NCBI GenBank assembly: GCA_016713965.1
Contig: JADJOC010000002.1
Span: forward strand, 1 to 64,000
Reading direction: 5' to 3'
DNA from: Chitinophagaceae bacterium
Lineage (GTDB): Bacteria; Bacteroidota; Bacteroidia; Chitinophagales; Chitinophagaceae
DNA length: 64,000 bases
The notes under the pieces were generated by a model. That model worked only from the letters and a program-made list of their open reading frames with translations, was not told where the DNA came from and made no database searches. Positions within the stretch are counted from its first letter, which is position 1; each line of letters opens with the position of its first letter. Position numbers and translations under genes: made by a program. This document shows, piece after piece, positions 28,234 to 37,013 of this stretch.

Positions 28234-28390
28234 AAGTAAAATCCTGCAATTACAGGCTGAAAAAGAAAAAGCGCCTTTTTGGAAAAAATGGTGGGTAAAA
28301 AAATTAATTCTATTTCTACAGGATTTGTTAATTGAAATATTGGCATCTCGCTATGAAGAGGAAGAAGAAAAATTAAATAAGAAAAAATGA
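28214..28390 (+). CDS. 58-residue amphipathic protein in the lysis cassette
   Basis: MMEKIIESKILQLQAEKEKA, then PFWKKWWVKKLILFLQDLLI and an acidic tail. The centre is a strongly amphipathic, Trp-rich helix; a small holin-like or membrane-active role is possible. It overlaps the gene before it, and its stop overlaps the endolysin ATG (ATGA), so the ORF is probably real. Confidence 0.5.
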   Translation: MMEKIIESKILQLQAEKEKAPFWKKWWVKKLILFLQDLLIEILASRYEEEEEKLNKKK

Positions 28391-28899
28391 GCTGGAAAAA
28401 TTTGAGTGCTTTTCAACTATTTGCTGAATATGTAGAAGTCGGTACTAATATATCTTTTGCTGAAATAGTTAAACATTTATCAGTACGTGAAACTATAATA
28501 CAGGAATATGGCCAACCTGGATTGGCATACCAGCAAAAGTTTTGTGAAATTTGGGAAATTAAAAAGGAATTTCCTTGGTTTCCAAAGGATAAAGTATTTA
28601 TCAATAAAGATTTTCGTAAAAAAATTACCATTGCTTTTAAAGCATTAGAGGAAAAAGGCTTACATAAAGAAATAAAAACCTTCGATGGGTGTTATGTCGA
28701 CAGGCTAAGCCGGGGATTAAAAGTAAAATCGCTACATGCCTGGGCCATGGCCATAGATTTAAACGCAGCGGCAAACCCATTAGGTGGCCCTATTAAATTT
28801 AGTGTTGCATTTCTTCAAACTATGAAGGATTGCGGCATTTATTGTGGTGCATATTGGAAAAGAAAGGACGGTATGCACTTTGCCCTTTTTAATGGATAA
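28387..28899 (+). CDS. Endolysin, M15-family peptidase
   Basis: 170 residues. SLHAWAMAIDLNAAANPLG (about residues 118-136) holds the His and Asp zinc ligands of VanY/L-Ala-D-Glu peptidases, and KDGMHFAL near the end holds the last His of the MHF motif. Such enzymes cut the peptide stems of peptidoglycan. No signal peptide, so release needs a holin. A terminator follows. Confidence 0.78.
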   Translation: MSWKNLSAFQLFAEYVEVGTNISFAEIVKHLSVRETIIQEYGQPGLAYQQKFCEIWEIKKEFPWFPKDKVFINKDFRKKITIAFKALEEKGLHKEIKTFDGCYVDRLSRGLKVKSLHAWAMAIDLNAAANPLGGPIKFSVAFLQTMKDCGIYCGAYWKRKDGMHFALFNG

Positions 28900-28988
28900 G
28901 AAACAAAATAATTTTGCCGGCTATTAAATAAACAATTAAATCAAACTGGATTTTAGGTAAAAATAATGGAACAGGAACCGGCAAAAGA

Positions 28989-29014
28989 AAAGCCCTCTAA
29001 AAAGAGGGCTTTTT
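28989..29014. terminator. Bidirectional terminator between endolysin and integrase
   Basis: AAAGCCCTCT and AGAGGGCTTT flank an AAAA loop, with T runs on both strands. It ends the rightward late genes and, with the integrase stop two bases away, the leftward integrase message. Confidence 0.82.
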
Positions 29015-29015
29015 A

Positions 29016-30229
29016 TTAAGCAAATTTATTATTCACTTCTTTCAATAGATTATTCTGCCTTTCTTTTTCGCCTATTGCATAATGTTTCATAGTTATTACA
29101 GTTGACGTATGGCCTGCCATACGTGCTGCTGCATTAATGTCAAGTATTGCAGATGTTTCATCCAGATTAGAATGTTTTAAGCTATACAAATCAGCTTGTA
29201 TATTTAGCTTCTTTTACCCTTAACCTCCCGTTGCCATTTTTTAGTAATATAATCTCTGGTGGATGGCCTATCTCCTGGTTTTAAATATTTACCAAATAGA
29301 TATTGCCCTGATAAGGCTTCACCATATACCTGTTCCCAATATTGAACTGCAATATTTTTAATTGGCCTCAATTGCTCTTTGTAGCTTTTACCTTTTTTGA
29401 GTGTTATTTTATAAGTTTGATTCTTTAGGCTTACATCCTCTTTTTTAATCTGCAATAATTCTTTTATCCGGGCACCGCTATGAAAAAACAGGTGTATAAA
29501 CCGATGGTAATATTTGTCAGTCTTAAAGAAATGTTTATCAATAATTTTTCTTTCTTCAGCATTTAGCAGCTTCCGTAATTTCCTAACTGTTTTCTCCTTT
29601 TTTATACCTATTACGGGATTAATATCAATAGCTTCAAGTTCTTCTAATTGAGAGAATAACATGCTTATATAACTCCTAAAATAATTAAATTGATTAGATG
29701 ACCAATAGTCTTTTACTTTAGCACAATTATCAAGAACTAAACGAACATGCTTCCTTTTTATCTGGGATATAGGAATAGTATCATACCTTAATAATTTAGC
29801 AGCCAAAGTAAAGTATTTAAGAACACTTTTTAAATCGGTCATTGTCTGTGTATCCCTTTTAATTTTTTTATATGCTTTATCCAGGGCATCAGTAAACCCT
29901 GTCTCTGGGTCAATTTCATATTCCATTTCAATGGGGGCTGTAAAAGTGTTGGTTATAGGATTATATCCATCTTCTTTTAATAGTTTCCACTCATTTTTTA
30001 CAAGGACAGTAGTCGATGCTCTACGCTCTGCAAGTGTTCTATAGCTATTCATACCTTTTTTGATACATAGCTTCGGCTTAATCTTGCCATTAGTATGCTT
30101 ATACCGGGGATCATAGAACCGGTAATGAAAATACCAGTCATGCTTAATTATGGTAGCGCCACCGCTTTCCCAGTTTTTTGGATGTACTTTGATGTCGCTG
30201 CACCAGCAACCATTAGGAAGTGTAATCAT
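29016..30229 (-). CDS. Tyrosine-type integrase (frameshifted near the C-terminus)
   Basis: About 404 residues. The frame is open from 30229 to 29204 and then shifts once into the catalytic end. The N-terminal SAM-like domain spans about residues 110-215. Catalytic parts: HSGARIKELLQI (first Arg), DLYSLKHSNLDE (His region; Lys-His variant common in Bacteroidota phage integrases), MAGHTSTVITMKHYA (GH and the Tyr nucleophile). It would join phage and host DNA at the neighbouring tRNA-Arg. Confidence 0.82.
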
Positions 30230-30306
30230 ATGTGTAATTTTTTATTCGTTAACTATTTTGTTAACTGTTAATAAAAAACCACAGGCTTAAGAAGTGTTTA
30301 AAATTC

Positions 30307-30337
30307 GCTGAAAACCTTTATAGTAAAGGTTTTCAGC
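30307..30337. repeat. 14-bp perfect inverted repeat beside tRNA-Arg
   Basis: GCTGAAAACCTTTA and its exact complement flank TAG, six bases before the tRNA 3' end. A hairpin this strong could end the tRNA transcript or be an arm site for recombination. The T run on the plus side is short. Confidence 0.6.
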
Positions 30338-30342
30338 TTTAG

Positions 30343-30416
30343 TGACCGCGTTAGGATTCAAACCTAAAACCTTCTGATCCGTAGTCAGATGCTCTATTCA
30401 GTTGAGCTACGCAGCC
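30343..30416 (-). tRNA. tRNA-Arg (ACG)
   Basis: The full cloverleaf is intact: acceptor GGCTGCG/CGCGGTC with a T:G and a G:T pair, D-stem GCTC/GAGC, anticodon stem TCTGA/TCAGA with loop CTACGGA (anticodon ACG), and T-loop TTTGAAT. A73, no encoded CCA. Its 3' end faces the integrase, the usual arrangement when a phage uses a tRNA 3' end as attachment site. Confidence 0.92.
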
Positions 30417-30458
30417 ATTTTCGGGATGCAAAGATAATACAATCCATTATATCTGCAA

Positions 30459-31571
30459 CTACAATCCTACCAAAAAGCTATCATGAATCAAATCCACTAC
30501 CTTTTCCAAATTTTTAGTTTCCTCAAATACTTTCAGTTGCCTGTCTGCACCCGTACCCTGCTCCAGCATATTATGCACATAAGATATTGCATGTGCACTG
30601 CCTAAATGCGGTACCACATCATCTATGAAATCTAATAATTCATAAATTAAAATCCGCGTATTCACTTCACTTTCCTTGCCAAAATCTATCAGGCTTCCAT
30701 CAATACCATACCTGCCGGCACGCCATTTATTTTCATTCAACAATGCCCGTGAATACATGATAAAATTTAAATTCTGGCTGTGCAACTTGTACAACTTTGC
30801 ACAAATAGCCTGGAACAATCCTGCAATGGCAATTGTTTCCTGTACCGTCATAGGCACATCGCAAATCCGGAATTCCACCGTATTAAAAAACGGGTGCACC
30901 GTCAGATCCCACCAGATTTTTTTAGCATTATCAATACAATTTGTTTTTACCAAAAGCTTTATATAATTATCATAAGCTTCAATGCTCTCATAATAATCGG
31001 GTATGCCGGTACGTGGAAATTTATCAAACACTTTTGTCCTAAAAGATTTATAGCCCGTTAAACGCCCCTCCCAAAAGGGCGAATTGGTACTTAATGCATA
31101 AATATGCGGTAAAAAATATCGGGCAGAATTGGCAATATGTATCGCCATCTCCCTGTTTTGCATCCCCACATGCACATGCAGGCCAAAAATCAAATTGCTA
31201 CGGGCGGCTTCCTGCAGCTCATTTACAATTTCACTATACCGGATATGGTCTGTTATCAGCTGGCTTTCCCAATGACTAAAAGGATGTGTGCCTGATGCAC
31301 CTACCCAAAGACCTAAATCTCCTGCAATGCCACTAATGGTTTTACGCAATACAGCTACATCCATAAAAGCCTCATCCACATCCTGGCAAATATCTGTGCC
31401 CACTTCTACTACCGCCTGGTGCATTTCCGCCTTTACTTTGTCTTTAATTACTTTATGCCCTTCCTGTACAATTTTCTGTTCATGGCTTTTCAATTCCCTT
31501 GTCACCGGGTCAATCACCATATATTCTTCTTCTACGCCAAGGGTAAAATGTTTGTATGTAATATTTCCCAT
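30459..31571 (-). CDS. Carboxylate-amine ligase, YbdK/GCS2 family
   Basis: 370 residues. It starts KHFTLGVEEEYMVIDP, the signature of the glutamate-cysteine ligase 2 family; later HQAVVEVGTDICQDV, SGTHPFSHW, GLHVHVGM and VHPFFNTVEFRICDVPMTV hold conserved acidic and His residues of the ATP- and metal-binding barrel. These enzymes join an amine to a glutamate-like carboxylate. It lies 112 bases downstream of an ATP-grasp gene on the same strand, a pairing that suggests joint synthesis of a small peptide. Confidence 0.82.
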   Translation of the reverse strand: MGNITYKHFTLGVEEEYMVIDPVTRELKSHEQKIVQEGHKVIKDKVKAEMHQAVVEVGTDICQDVDEAFMDVAVLRKTISGIAGDLGLWVGASGTHPFSHWESQLITDHIRYSEIVNELQEAARSNLIFGLHVHVGMQNREMAIHIANSARYFLPHIYALSTNSPFWEGRLTGYKSFRTKVFDKFPRTGIPDYYESIEAYDNYIKLLVKTNCIDNAKKIWWDLTVHPFFNTVEFRICDVPMTVQETIAIAGLFQAICAKLYKLHSQNLNFIMYSRALLNENKWRAGRYGIDGSLIDFGKESEVNTRILIYELLDFIDDVVPHLGSAHAISYVHNMLEQGTGADRQLKVFEETKNLEKVVDLIHDSFLVGL

Positions 31572-31683
31572 TTTATTAATTGATAATTAAATAATTGATA
31601 ATGAATACCATAAGACTGACAAATAATAAATGATAATGAATTATTTTTAAAAAATTATCCATTAACTCATTATCAACTATCAA

Positions 31684-32637
31684 TTAATACAGCTTTTTCT
31701 TATTCACGCTTCGTTTAATATACTCACCCCAGCTTAAGTTATCAGCAGCATCTTTATTCTCCAAAGCTTTTTCTATAGCATAATTCGCTGCGGTTTCTAC
31801 CACCCAGTCAAAATTCTCCTGCCCTACACTTCTTACTTCCGCATCAGGTGCTGGGTTGCAAAAATCAATGGCATAAGGTACCCCATCCCGCAACGCCAAC
31901 TCTACCGTATTAAAGTCATACCCTAAATAATTACAAATACGTAATACAATATCTTCCATTAGTTTATACCGCTCTTCAGAAGGTTTAAAATCTGCCACAT
32001 ACCTCAAATGATGGGGATTACGTGGCTCATACGGCATTATGCGTACATGCTTGCGGCCAATACAATAACAACGGTAATATTCTTCAAATTTAATTTCTTC
32101 CTGCAGCATCATTACCAATTGTTCCGTTTCTCCATGTTTCTCAAAAAATTCTTCTTTGCTGTTTAACTGGTATACACTTTTCCAGCCACCACCTGCAAAG
32201 GGTTTCATATACGCCGGGAAGCCGATGTATTCAAAAATTCCGGCCCAATCTAAGGGAAAGGCCAAATTAGAAAATGATTCATCACTGGTATCTGTTGGCA
32301 AATCCCTTGAAGGTAAAATTACCGTTTTAGGTACGGGCACACCTATTTTTGTAGCCAGGCAATTATTAAAAAATTTTTCATCAGCGCTCCACCAAAATGG
32401 GTTATTAATTACAGTGGTGCCGCATAAAGCTGCATTTTTTAAAAATGCCCTGTAAAAAGGTACGTCCTGCGATATACGGTCAAAGATAACAGCATAGCCA
32501 CTACTTTCGCCCTGCATTACTTTATCAATTTTTACAGCCTCGGCTTTTATGCCGTCCACATTTTTACTGTTTACTCTTTCAATAAAAGCTTCAGGAAAGC
32601 TACGTTCTTTGCCAAATAGTACACCTATTTTCTTCAT
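31684..32637 (-). CDS. ATP-grasp ligase
   Basis: 317 residues from the ATG at 32637 (MKKIGVLFGKERSFPEAFIE); an upstream in-frame start would add 33 residues that look non-coding. ATP-grasp features: a Lys in GFPAYMKPFAGGGWKSVYQL, LQEEIKFEEYYRCYCIG, then DFNTVELALRDGVPYAIDF with metal ligands, and NPAPDAE. It likely activates a carboxylate as acyl phosphate and joins it to an amine, working with the YbdK-like neighbour. Confidence 0.78.
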   Translation of the reverse strand: MKKIGVLFGKERSFPEAFIERVNSKNVDGIKAEAVKIDKVMQGESSGYAVIFDRISQDVPFYRAFLKNAALCGTTVINNPFWWSADEKFFNNCLATKIGVPVPKTVILPSRDLPTDTSDESFSNLAFPLDWAGIFEYIGFPAYMKPFAGGGWKSVYQLNSKEEFFEKHGETEQLVMMLQEEIKFEEYYRCYCIGRKHVRIMPYEPRNPHHLRYVADFKPSEERYKLMEDIVLRICNYLGYDFNTVELALRDGVPYAIDFCNPAPDAEVRSVGQENFDWVVETAANYAIEKALENKDAADNLSWGEYIKRSVNKKKLY

Positions 32638-32788
32638 AAAGGGTTTATTTATTAAATTAAATATATAATGTGGCTTAGTAAATATGCCAGACAAATAAAT
32701 ATGCCCTGACACATATAAATTGGGTAAGCAAACCAAATATATTTGTTAGTAGGCAATTAAACAAATTATATTTGACAATATTAAAAGA

Positions 32789-32857
32789 TAACCGCAGAGG
32801 CGCTAAGACACAGAGCATAAATAAACATAACTCTGCGTCTTAGCGCCTCTGCGGTTA
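32789..32857. repeat. 27-bp inverted repeat, REP-like
   Basis: Arms at 32789-32815 and 32831-32857 pair over 27 bases with one mismatch around a 15-base AT loop. The arm begins TAACCGCAGAGGCGCTAAG. Similar CGCAGAGGCGC palindromes are dispersed in many bacterial genomes. It lies between the ATP-grasp gene and an insertion sequence. Confidence 0.75.
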
Positions 32858-32964
32858 ACATAAGCCAAAAAAATATTTAAAGCTTATTGGCTGCGGGATA
32901 GAACGGATACCCCGCTGAAGGTGTGTGTCTTGTCCTAAAATAGGTTTACGCAAATTTGATTAAG

Positions 32965-33393
32965 ATGGGTCATAATATTATTCGTCAGTATAAGTCAAAT
33001 GAGTTGTACTATTTTAGTGATGCAGAGAAAGAATTAATTATTAAGGAGTATTTATCCTATCCAACGACGAAGCAAGCTATATGGGAAAAATACACAGGCC
33101 GAAAGAAAGAAAATGGTTTGATAGTAAAATGGATGCGCCGTTTAGGTTATGATGTTAATGGATGTCAGCGAAGAGTGATTAGTTTTGCAGAAAGGTTATC
33201 TATGTCAAAACGTAGCATTCATAGCTTGGAAGGTGGCGATGCCCAAATTAAAGAATTGGAGGTTCGGATAAAACAATTGGAACAACAACTTAAGGAAGCA
33301 GAGCAAAAAGCTGTTGCTTTTTCTACGATGATAGATGTAGCAGAACAGCAACTAAAAGTTCCTATTAGAAAAAAGTTCAACACCAAACCATAA
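32965..33393 (+). CDS. IS3-family transposase OrfA
   Basis: 142 residues from the ATG at 32965. A helix-turn-helix region (SYPTTKQAIWEKYTGRKKEN) is followed by a leucine-zipper-like coiled coil (IKELEVRIKQLEQQLKEAEQ). OrfA binds the element ends. Its TAA overlaps the orfB ATG by one base. Confidence 0.75.
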   Translation: MGHNIIRQYKSNELYYFSDAEKELIIKEYLSYPTTKQAIWEKYTGRKKENGLIVKWMRRLGYDVNGCQRRVISFAERLSMSKRSIHSLEGGDAQIKELEVRIKQLEQQLKEAEQKAVAFSTMIDVAEQQLKVPIRKKFNTKP

Positions 33394-34319
33394 TGGTTAT
33401 GAAAAGGGAATTCCCCCATATAGGCCTTGCCAGGCTATGTGGATGGTTTGGTATTACCCGGCAGGCTCATTATCAGTATAGCTGGTTTTGTTATAGTAGT
33501 GATATAGAACAAAAGCTGGTGATAGAAGAGGTGAAGCGCATCCGTTTGTTGCATAGGCGTATGGGCACCCGTAAGCTTTATGAGATGTTACAAAGCTTCA
33601 TGATTGATAACCAAATAAAAATGGGCAGGGATGCTTTATTTGATTTGCTGGCAGTTCATGGACTACTGGTACGTAAGAAAAGACGTACTACTATAACGAC
33701 CAACTCAAAGCATTGGTTCAGGCGTTATCCTAATTTAGTGAGAGGTTTACGCCTTGTGGTATAAACCAGTTATGGGTAAGTGATATTACATACTGGAAAG
33801 CAAAGCAGCAGTTCTTTACATAAGTTTTATAACAGATGCTTACAGCCGTAAGATTGTAGGGTATTCTGTAGCAGAGAATATGGAAAGTGTACACTGTATA
33901 CAAGCGCTTAAAATAGCCCTTGCGGCTTGAGGCCGCAGGGCCATTTTAAGCTTACACACCACAGTGACAGGGGCTTACAGTATTGTAGTAATAGCTATGT
34001 ACAATTATTAAATGAAAATAATATTACAATCAGTATGACTGAAAATGGCGACCCTTTAGAAAATGCCCTTGCTGAAAGAATTAATGGGATTATAAAGGAT
34101 GAGTATTTGCAGTTCTGCAAACCTGCAAATATTATAGAAGCTAAAGCTATACTTAAGCGGACAGTAAAACTTTATAACCAACAAAGGCCACATATGAGCA
34201 TAGGTAACCTTACACCAGAGCAAATACATTGTAACATTAACTTAAAAACAGAAAAATTATGGAAAAACTATTATCATTCAAAGCCTAACTTTGAACATCC
34301 AAAAAATTACAGTAAATAA
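33393..34319 (+). pseudogene. IS3-family transposase OrfB, frameshifted
   Basis: The frame is open to 33764 (HTH_21-like region RIRLLHRRMGTRKLYEMLQ) and then shifts at least twice. The DDE residues are visible across the shifts: the first Asp in WVSDITYWKA, the second in HHSDRGLQYCS, and the Glu in LENALAERINGIIKDEY. About 40 bases near 33920 contain an odd GC-rich palindrome (TTGCGGCTTGAGGCCGCA). As written no full enzyme is made. Confidence 0.75.
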
Positions 34320-34532
34320 AAAACACATTTATATAACCTGTAAACTTATTTTAGGACGAGTCAGTAGCCTGGCCTTGTGCCGGACTTGTAAACCTCATCC
34401 GCCTTTGGCACCTTCTCCTACAGAGAAGGGAAATGGATGGAATCTCTTTAGCCGGAACAAATGTCCCAACTAATTTCCACTGCTGACAGCCCCAATTCTT
34501 TACTCAATAGTTTGTAATTTTACCAGCTACAC

Positions 34533-37013
34533 ATGTCGCAGACTAATCAACAAATAACTATTTTACAAATAACCCCCACCGCATGGGCACATGTACTTTT
34601 GCCGCTGGCCTTGCCAACTGTGTATACTTATGGCATACCGGCTCATTTAATGGCCGCTGTGCAACCCGGCATACGGGTGGAAGTTATTTTGGGCAAGAAT
34701 AAAAAATATGCAGGCATTGTTAAACAAATTATTTCCCAACAGCCCGCCTACCCTACTAAAGAAATCATTAGTGTAATTGATGATGAACCTATTCTTTTTC
34801 CCCAGCAATTGCAGTTATGGGAATGGATGAGCGAATATTATATGTGCAGTGAAGGTGAAGTAATGATTGCTGCATTGCCCACACATTTTAAACTAAGCAG
34901 TGAAACCGTGCTGATGTACAATGAAGAAATTGGAGATGATTTTTCCTGCTTAACCGATGAAGAATTTATTGTGGCAGAAGCTTTATTAATAAAAAAAGAA
35001 TTACGGCTTACAGAAGTACAGCAATTGCTGGATATAACGCATGTATACCCTGTGATAAAAAAACTGATTGACAAAAAAGTATGCCTGGTTTGGGAAGCGA
35101 TGGATGAAAGGTACAAGGTTAAAAAAGAAAATTACGTAATTTTAAACCCTGCTTACGATAACGAACAAACGCTAAGTAGTACACTTAACGATTGGAAGGG
35201 CGCCCCTAAACAAATGGAGCTCCTGCTGGCTTACCTGCACCTGCAAAAAACCGAAGGGGAAGTTACCCAAACAGCATTGCTGAAAAAATCGGGTGCATCA
35301 GTAGCACAGCTAAAGGGACTGGTACAAAAAGAATTGCTATGGATAGAAAAGCGCAGTGTAGACAGGATAAAAAATTTGCCTAAAAATATAGTAATTGATT
35401 TTGAATTCAGCCCGGCACAACAAACAGCGTTTGACGCAGTAAATAAAAGTTTGGAGGAGAAAAATGTATGCTTGCTGCATGGCATTACCAGCAGCGGTAA
35501 AACGCAGCTGTACATTAAATTAATGCAGGCTTATTTTTCGGCTAATCAGCAAGTGCTGTATTTACTTCCTGAAATCGCATTAACCACGCAAATCATCCGC
35601 AGGTTGCAAAAACATTTTGGCGGTAACATCGCCATCTATCATTCTAAATTTAATAACAATGAACGGGTAGAATTATGGAATAAAATCCGTGCCGGCGAAG
35701 TAAAAATGGTGGTTGGTGCAAGAAGCGCTTTGTTTTTGCCTTTTAAAAATTTAGGATTGGTTATTATTGATGAAGAGCATGATGCTTCTTATAAACAGCA
35801 AGACCCTGCACCAAGATACAATGCTCGTGATGCGGCTATTTTTTATGCCTCAATATTCAAGGCAAAGGTAGTGTTGGGTAGCGCCACGCCATCGGTAGAA
35901 ACTTATTACAATGCCCGCAATAATAAATATGGATTGGTGGAATTGAATGAACGCTTTGGCAATATTAAATTGCCTGATATAGAAATTATTGATACCCGGC
36001 AGGTGCTACAAAAAGGCAAAGTGATGCTTAGTCCGCAATTAAAAGCAGCCATGCAAACTACGCTGGATAAAAATAAACAGGTCATTCTTTTTCAAAACCG
36101 CCGTGGCTATAATCCGTATTTAATTTGCGGTACATGCGGCTTTATTCCGCAATGTACACATTGCGATGTATCGCTTACCTTGCATAAGTGCAGCAATAAA
36201 CTGCATTGCCATTATTGGGCCAGCACTTATCCAAAATTAATCACCTGCCCGGCTTGCGGTACCAATACGTGGCTGGAAAAAAATTTTGGCACAGAAAAAA
36301 TTGAAGAACTATTGGATGAAGAATTTCCCAAACATAAAATCGGTCGCATGGATGTGGACAGTGTCCGTGGCAAAACTGCCCATGACACATTAATACAATC
36401 TTTTGAGCAACAGCGATTGCATATTTTAGTAGGCACGCAAATGGTGGTAAAAGGGTTGGATTTTGATAATGTAAACCTGGTAGGAATTTTAGATGCTGAT
36501 GGCTTGTTAAGCTTTGCAGATTTCAGGGTTAATGAAAGGGCATTTCAGCTCATGGAGCAGGTAAGTGGCCGTGCCGGCAGAAAAAATGAACAGGGCAAAG
36601 TAATGATACAGGCGGTAAATGTAAAACATCCCATTTTACAACTGGTGCAGCAGCATGATTATAAAAGTTTTTATGATGCTGAAATTATCAACCGGCAGCA
36701 ATTTTTTTATCCGCCATTCAGCCGCATCATTTTGCTTACCTTAAAACATAAAGATAAAAACCTGGTAACCTTAGCTGCTGAGCAGCTGGCCACCTCTCTC
36801 AACCAGGATTTAAAAAATTTTATTGTAGGTCCGGCAGCGCCTGTGGTAAACAGGATCCGCAACCAATACCTCATGGAAATTTTAATAAAGCTGCCTAAAG
36901 AACAAGGTATGTTGAACAGGTATAAAAGTGCCATCCGCAACCATATTAATTTACTGCAAAGCGAACAAAGGTTTAAAAGTGTGAGCGTTGTAATTGATGT
37001 GGATTCGAATTAA
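34533..37013 (+). CDS. priA: Primosomal protein N' (replication restart helicase)
   Basis: 826 residues, intact. The N-terminal DNA-binding domain includes LPLALPTVYTYGIPAHL. The helicase core has Walker A HGITSSGKTQLY, the DEEH box (VIIDEEHDASYKQQDPAP), VLGSATPSVETYYNAR and GRAGRKN. The zinc region has CGTC, CTHC, LHCHYW and CPAC: the second Cys of the third pair is replaced by Trp. PriA reloads the replisome at stalled forks. The neighbouring IS ends 170 bases upstream. Confidence 0.92.
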   Translation: MSQTNQQITILQITPTAWAHVLLPLALPTVYTYGIPAHLMAAVQPGIRVEVILGKNKKYAGIVKQIISQQPAYPTKEIISVIDDEPILFPQQLQLWEWMSEYYMCSEGEVMIAALPTHFKLSSETVLMYNEEIGDDFSCLTDEEFIVAEALLIKKELRLTEVQQLLDITHVYPVIKKLIDKKVCLVWEAMDERYKVKKENYVILNPAYDNEQTLSSTLNDWKGAPKQMELLLAYLHLQKTEGEVTQTALLKKSGASVAQLKGLVQKELLWIEKRSVDRIKNLPKNIVIDFEFSPAQQTAFDAVNKSLEEKNVCLLHGITSSGKTQLYIKLMQAYFSANQQVLYLLPEIALTTQIIRRLQKHFGGNIAIYHSKFNNNERVELWNKIRAGEVKMVVGARSALFLPFKNLGLVIIDEEHDASYKQQDPAPRYNARDAAIFYASIFKAKVVLGSATPSVETYYNARNNKYGLVELNERFGNIKLPDIEIIDTRQVLQKGKVMLSPQLKAAMQTTLDKNKQVILFQNRRGYNPYLICGTCGFIPQCTHCDVSLTLHKCSNKLHCHYWASTYPKLITCPACGTNTWLEKNFGTEKIEELLDEEFPKHKIGRMDVDSVRGKTAHDTLIQSFEQQRLHILVGTQMVVKGLDFDNVNLVGILDADGLLSFADFRVNERAFQLMEQVSGRAGRKNEQGKVMIQAVNVKHPILQLVQQHDYKSFYDAEIINRQQFFYPPFSRIILLTLKHKDKNLVTLAAEQLATSLNQDLKNFIVGPAAPVVNRIRNQYLMEILIKLPKEQGMLNRYKSAIRNHINLLQSEQRFKSVSVVIDVDSN

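Larger units (their letters stand above)
32926..34363 (+). mobile_element. IS3-family insertion sequence
   Basis: 1,438 bp. The terminal inverted repeats begin TGTCTTGTCCTAAAATAGG on the left and TGACTCGTCCTAAAATAAG on the right (minus strand). It contains orfA and a broken orfB. No clear target duplication is visible. It sits inside a dispersed repeat: the left flank GGCTGCGGGATAG and right flank TTGTGCCGGACTTGTAA are joined in an intact copy at 51858-51921. Confidence 0.82.

Noticed and set aside
33900..33960. Regulatory GC palindrome in the IS3 orfB
   Set aside because: TTGCGGCTTGAGGCCGCA sits in a broken stretch of orfB between DDE motifs; it is more likely an inserted repeat or an assembly artefact than a regulatory site.
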